This document shows positions 60,473-64,000 of a DNA stretch of 64,000 nt, piece by piece. Source of the DNA: Eutreptiella sp. 'Long Island Sound 2002' (lineage: Eukaryota; Euglenozoa; Euglenophyceae; Eutreptiales; Eutreptiaceae); contig OZ038401.1 in the NCBI GenBank assembly GCA_964036045.1, positions 33,284,397-33,348,396 on the forward strand. Reading direction: 5' to 3'. Below the pieces are notes generated by a model. It saw only the letters and a list, made by a program, of their open reading frames with translations. It ran no database searches and was not told the origin of the DNA. The position numbers and the translations under genes were made by a program. Within the stretch, counting starts at the first letter, position 1, and the number at the start of each line of letters is the position of its first letter.

Positions 60473-62938
60473 CCAGTTCAATGTCGCAGACGAGTTCTGA
60501 AGGAAGCAAATACGCCCTTACTTAGAACTGTGAGCTGAACAAAACCTTGCTGTGCGCACGGATTGGCGCAACCTCCTTGCAGAACAACAGCACAAAAGCA
60601 AAGCGAAACAAAGCCTTTTTTTGTGACAAAGCAGCCTGACGGAGAAGTGTTCCCGATCCAGTGAACAAAAGTTCTGATGGGCACTATTTCTTGCCTCATT
60701 TCATGCCCAATGGCACAGTGTTGTGGTAGAGTGTGTTGTTGTGGGGTGCATGCAACTCTCTCTTATTATTTTTCTCCTGCCTATTTCTGCATCTTGCTGG
60801 CCACATAACGAAGTCACCCTGGTACCCATGTTTTCTACCATCGCATCAGTCCCACCCCCCATCACATGCCAAGGGAACTGAGTGAAATTTCATTTCCATC
60901 CAAATGTTGGAACTGGTTTGGGGGCCCCAGCCCTGATTCCATGTAAAGCCTATGGCCCTTGGTCAGACGCCCTCCATACCGTACTAATCCATACCATTCC
61001 AAGAATTACCCTCCCAAAGCCACCAAGAATCAAGAGTAACCATGCAGAATCCACCAAGAATTGACAGAAATCACCTAGAAGCACCCAGGAAGTTGCTGCA
61101 ATGCAGCATCAACCACCCAGAAGCCGCCAGCAAGTAATAGTAATCATCAAGGAAGCTTCTTAGAGGAATTCCTGCCATAGTGATTTTGAGAAGGCCTCTT
61201 CACTGGGCACAATCTCCAGAAACATCAAAAAAGTGCCACACTGTGCGTGGCGAGCCAAATTTGAACGATGGACAGCTGCACTTTGTACAGAACGCAGTCG
61301 AAAAATCTCTGGTTCTGACTGAACGCCGATAATTGAATGGGAACAAAGACGAGAAAGTTTGGTCCTACAGATCTCAAAGGCAATCAGGAACACCGGACTG
61401 CATCCCAAACTTAAACCAGTAATTGTTGGGCCCAAAACTCAGAAAGGAGGTGGTCCAGCAACCAGGCTCTGCCGCCCCCTGGTGTTGTCTGACCCTGTCC
61501 GCCCCCTGTGTTGTCCCAGTCTCATTTGCTGTTCATCAATGGGGGAGTGTTTACCCGTGCCTGGCCTGTGTCCGGCACAATCCTCTTTGCAAAACATCCA
61601 GCACTCAGCCCCAAGATCCGACTGCTAAAAGAATGCCCAGGTCAACAAAAAAAAAAGAAGGGAAAAGTTGCCCCAACCAAAACCACTAGACCCTCCAGTA
61701 AAGAGTAACAGTCCCCAGTGTCACTACAGCCTGTGCATTTTGGATTACAAGCCACAGCCCGATGAATCAAGCAGGCACGGATCCTGAGGAGGAGCGGCCA
61801 AAGCTGTGAAAATTTTGCTCGGCGCATATGCCTGGCGCAGCACCGTTCACCCTTTGTAACAGCGCGATGGATCAGCATGTTCACTGCAGCAAAAGGTATT
61901 TTTGGATTCACATGGCATGTGCAACTGCAGTGCCTTGTCGGCACACAGTGCGTCGAGCAAATGCTCTTGGTACACGCTTCAACCCTGCGTAACACCATCG
62001 GTTGGACGTTGACTGTCGTCAGTCACGGTCTGGGTACACGCTGGCCAAAGTCAAACCTTGTGGAAGAAAAACGGACGCAAACTACTCATTGATAAAGCTG
62101 TAGTATAGCTTTGGGGATTGAGCAGCGGCCAAGAAAGGCATCCCCGAGAGATTGCAGCAATGCACATGCATTGCACACACTTGTTTGAGGATGACAACAT
62201 GACACACCCCGAGAAAGACACCCATTTTGCTCAGCCAGATTATAAGGGGGTGTTGTTGTGAAAAGCTCCACAGCCCGTGCTTAGGCCATTTTTGTGTTGT
62301 GTGATAAAAAAGGGGATGGTAGCGCCCGATCAAATTTCAGGAATTTTGGTTTGTCATCGTGGTGTGGCTGTCTCAGACAGTATTCGTCTGTAGTATCTGA
62401 AAAAGAGGGCTCTGCAGCACCTCTCTGTGAGGAGGCATGCCTCCCCCCGTGTCCACCGTGCTTTGTGCAACGGACACTTCCGTTCTAAGCGTAATTTTTC
62501 GGGACCTGTTTAATTAAGTACCGGGTTTAGGTACCAAATTAACTAGGTACCGAACGGCGTGTCCAACGAACACTCCTGTTCGGACCGTGTTTTTTGAGGG
62601 CTTTGTTTGTCGCTGGACACAGGGGAGGGGAGGGGGGGAGAGATGCTGAATGATCCTGGGCATTTCCAGTATGTACATCGGTCTGAACGGGAGGGTGGTC
62701 CACCGTCCCGCCCTGTCTTACCCCCACCCAAAACAAATGGGGGGGGGGGGACGGCAGCGCCCAAACGTCCCAGAGCAAACGATAGTCGGCCGTCGTTCAT
62801 TTTCTGTTTGCGGTGGCCTTTCTGGGGCCGAGGGGCCGGACCATGTGCCCAGAAGCCCCGGAGGAACGTACGGCTGCCTGTTGTTTGTGGCCAGACATAT
62901 GCCCCCCCCCCCCCCCCACACACCCACATCTTCTCCAG
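60473..62938. other. Gene-poor; probable intron or spacer
   Basis: No domain recognised. Near 62465-62600 two related blocks (caacggacacttccgttc and caacgaacactcctgttc) flank a ggtacc-rich stretch. Runs of G (62740-62750) and C (62901-62917) are present. If the membrane exons and the Cache exon are one gene, this is intron. Confidence 0.35.
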
Positions 62939-63460
62939 GCCATCGCTTTTGCGGCCTCCACAGTCCACCAGAGCCTGGACGCGGGGCTCTTCCCTGCCGA
63001 CGTGTGCCACACCGTCGGGCTCCTTGCTAAGCTCGCGGCCACAGTGCCCGGCGGCACCGTGCACCTGGGCAGCCACACCGGCGCCGGCTACAGCGCCGGG
63101 CTGTTGGGCGTCGTCCTCCCGGCGCTCCTGGCCACAACCGCGGCCGACGGTGGCGATACCGTGCAGCGTGTGGCGCTGCTGTGGCCGGAGTACCCCGCGA
63201 CGGTGCCGGCGGCGAGCCGGCAGGGCTGGAAGGCGCGGTGCCTGACGGAACGGCCCGTCATACTGCAAAGGGGCCGCAGTTGTGTGTTCCCGGACTGCGC
63301 GGCAGATTGTGGGTATGACCCCCGGTGCCAGCCCTGGTACGCGGTGCAGGCCGGTGCTGCGGGCTTCTCGCAGCAGCTGCTGTCTGAGGTCTACACAGAC
63401 TTGAGGTCGGGGGCCTACGTTGCGGCGGTGGCGATGGCTGTTCGCAACACTGAGGACGCG
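62939..63460 (+). CDS. Cache-type extracellular sensor domain exon
   Basis: The acceptor cccacatcttctccag is followed by a phase-0 frame of 174 codons with strong G/C third positions. At 63311-63340 it encodes Y-D-P-R-C-Q-P-W-Y. This is the D-P-R-x-R-P-W-Y signature of dCache ligand-binding domains, followed by A-V-Q-A-G and S-E-V-Y-T-D-L and an A-V-A-M-A-V strand as expected. The N-terminal part has the helical start and a G-T-V-H-L-G-S-H strand. Cache domains sit outside the cell in receptors for small molecules (established). A donor-like gacgcg/gtgtgc marks a plausible end; the frame stays open to 63682, but coding character fades. Cysteines near the motif suggest disulfides. The output domain would lie beyond the window. 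Confidence 0.6.
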
Positions 63461-64000
63461 GTGTGCAGTGCCGTCTGGGGCTGGAGGGGCTGGGCTGCAG
63501 CCGTTTTGTTCCGGAGTTTTGGCTCTTTGCTGAACACTGCGTGTGAACAAGGGGACAAGAGGAGGGAGGCCGGGTGGGTGGACCGGACGCAGACGAAGGG
63601 ACTGGACTCAGCGGGGCTGGAGGGAGGCACGAGAATGGGGAGGGGGAAGGGCTGCGGTGGAGGCATTTGTATTTTGATTTGATGGCGGATGTTCAGGCCC
63701 ACAGGCGGCCCTGGGGAGCTCGATGGCGTCCTTGACGACAGTGCACACCGGCCGGCAATCCGTGCAATGCACACCCGTGCACGGACGGCGACGGGTTTGG
63801 GGCCTCGACCTACGCCCCCCCCTCCCCCCCGTCCCCCGTGCGCAACGAACACCGCATGTTCGAAGCGGATTGCGTTGGGACCCGGTTTGCCGACAGCACG
63901 TTTGATGACACAACATCTGGGGCGTGAGGCATTGGGGAACTGAACGGAGGGTGTGAGATGATCGTGGAGCAAATGGTGATCTGTGGCCGTGAGGCAGCAG
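63461..64000 (+). other. Downstream of the Cache exon; possible further exon
   Basis: An acceptor-like gttcaggcccacag at 63691-63704 precedes a GC-rich open frame (A-A-L-G-S-S-M-A-S-L-T-T-V). It could be the next exon, but no Cache or output-domain motif is visible before the window ends. Confidence 0.3.

Noticed and set aside
62543-63550. 335-codon minus-strand ORF
   Set aside because: It is antisense to the Cache exon, whose plus-strand motif and splice acceptor are specific. Arg/Gly-rich composition suggests a shadow.

Overview
This window is eukaryotic nuclear DNA, most likely from a unicellular protist or alga. The evidence is: pyrimidine-rich 3' splice sites ending in CAG in front of coding exons; an F-box/ubiquitin-E2 protein; several eukaryotic retroelement classes (a LINE with RNase H, a DIRS-like element); TIR DNA transposons; tRNA-derived SINE-like units; and abundant microsatellites and satellites. 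I cannot name the species. Coding density is low. More than 30 homopolymer C or G runs of 10 or longer are scattered across the window.

Layout. 1-9 kb: no recognisable gene; C-tracts, GT/CT microsatellites and short repeats. 9.1-12.6 kb: a short AT-rich tandem array, then an about 85-bp satellite. The satellite is interrupted by a hAT-like MITE with a perfect 8-bp target duplication, and it reverses orientation near 11.49 kb. 13.3-15.3 kb: a 221-bp duplication and a broken transposon-type ORF. 16.4-17.6 kb: a secreted-type SGNH esterase resembling carbohydrate esterase family 2. 18.2-19.8 kb: a zinc-finger-like exon cut off by two tandem tRNA-derived units, then a transposon relic. 21.0-21.9 kb: an intact single-exon F-box plus ubiquitin-conjugating-enzyme fusion, the most notable gene. 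22.4-24.1 kb: a broken retroelement pol C-terminus. 27.5 and 30.8-31.5 kb: two GC-rich host-like exons, the second encoding a 20-odd-residue repeat protein.

29.1-30.1, 38.7-39.2 and 49.0-50.3 kb: three copies of one TIR transposon family with a DDE_Tnp_4 (PIF/Harbinger-type) transposase remnant and a conserved B-box-like zinc finger. 39.2-41.75 kb: a 2.5-kb foldback (inverted repeat) built of about 160-bp units. 44.9-46.9 kb: a 5'-truncated LINE (zinc-knuckle domain plus intact RNase H). 47.9-48.2 kb: a mutated DIRS-like RNase H. 50.5-51.6 kb: a second RNase H fragment and an unknown ORF, followed by a tRNA-derived unit. 54.1-55.5 kb: an unknown C2HC zinc-finger ORF that becomes open across the centre if a 45-nt intron with a poly-C tract is removed. 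57.0-57.7 kb: about 190-bp tandem repeats. 58.7-63.5 kb: exons of a membrane protein and of a Cache-type sensor domain, possibly one receptor gene. A near-perfect 37-bp hairpin lies at 60.4 kb.

The host genes seen (esterase, F-box-E2, repeat protein, Cache receptor) have no obvious common pathway. The rest is a layered repeat landscape in which elements have inserted into one another.
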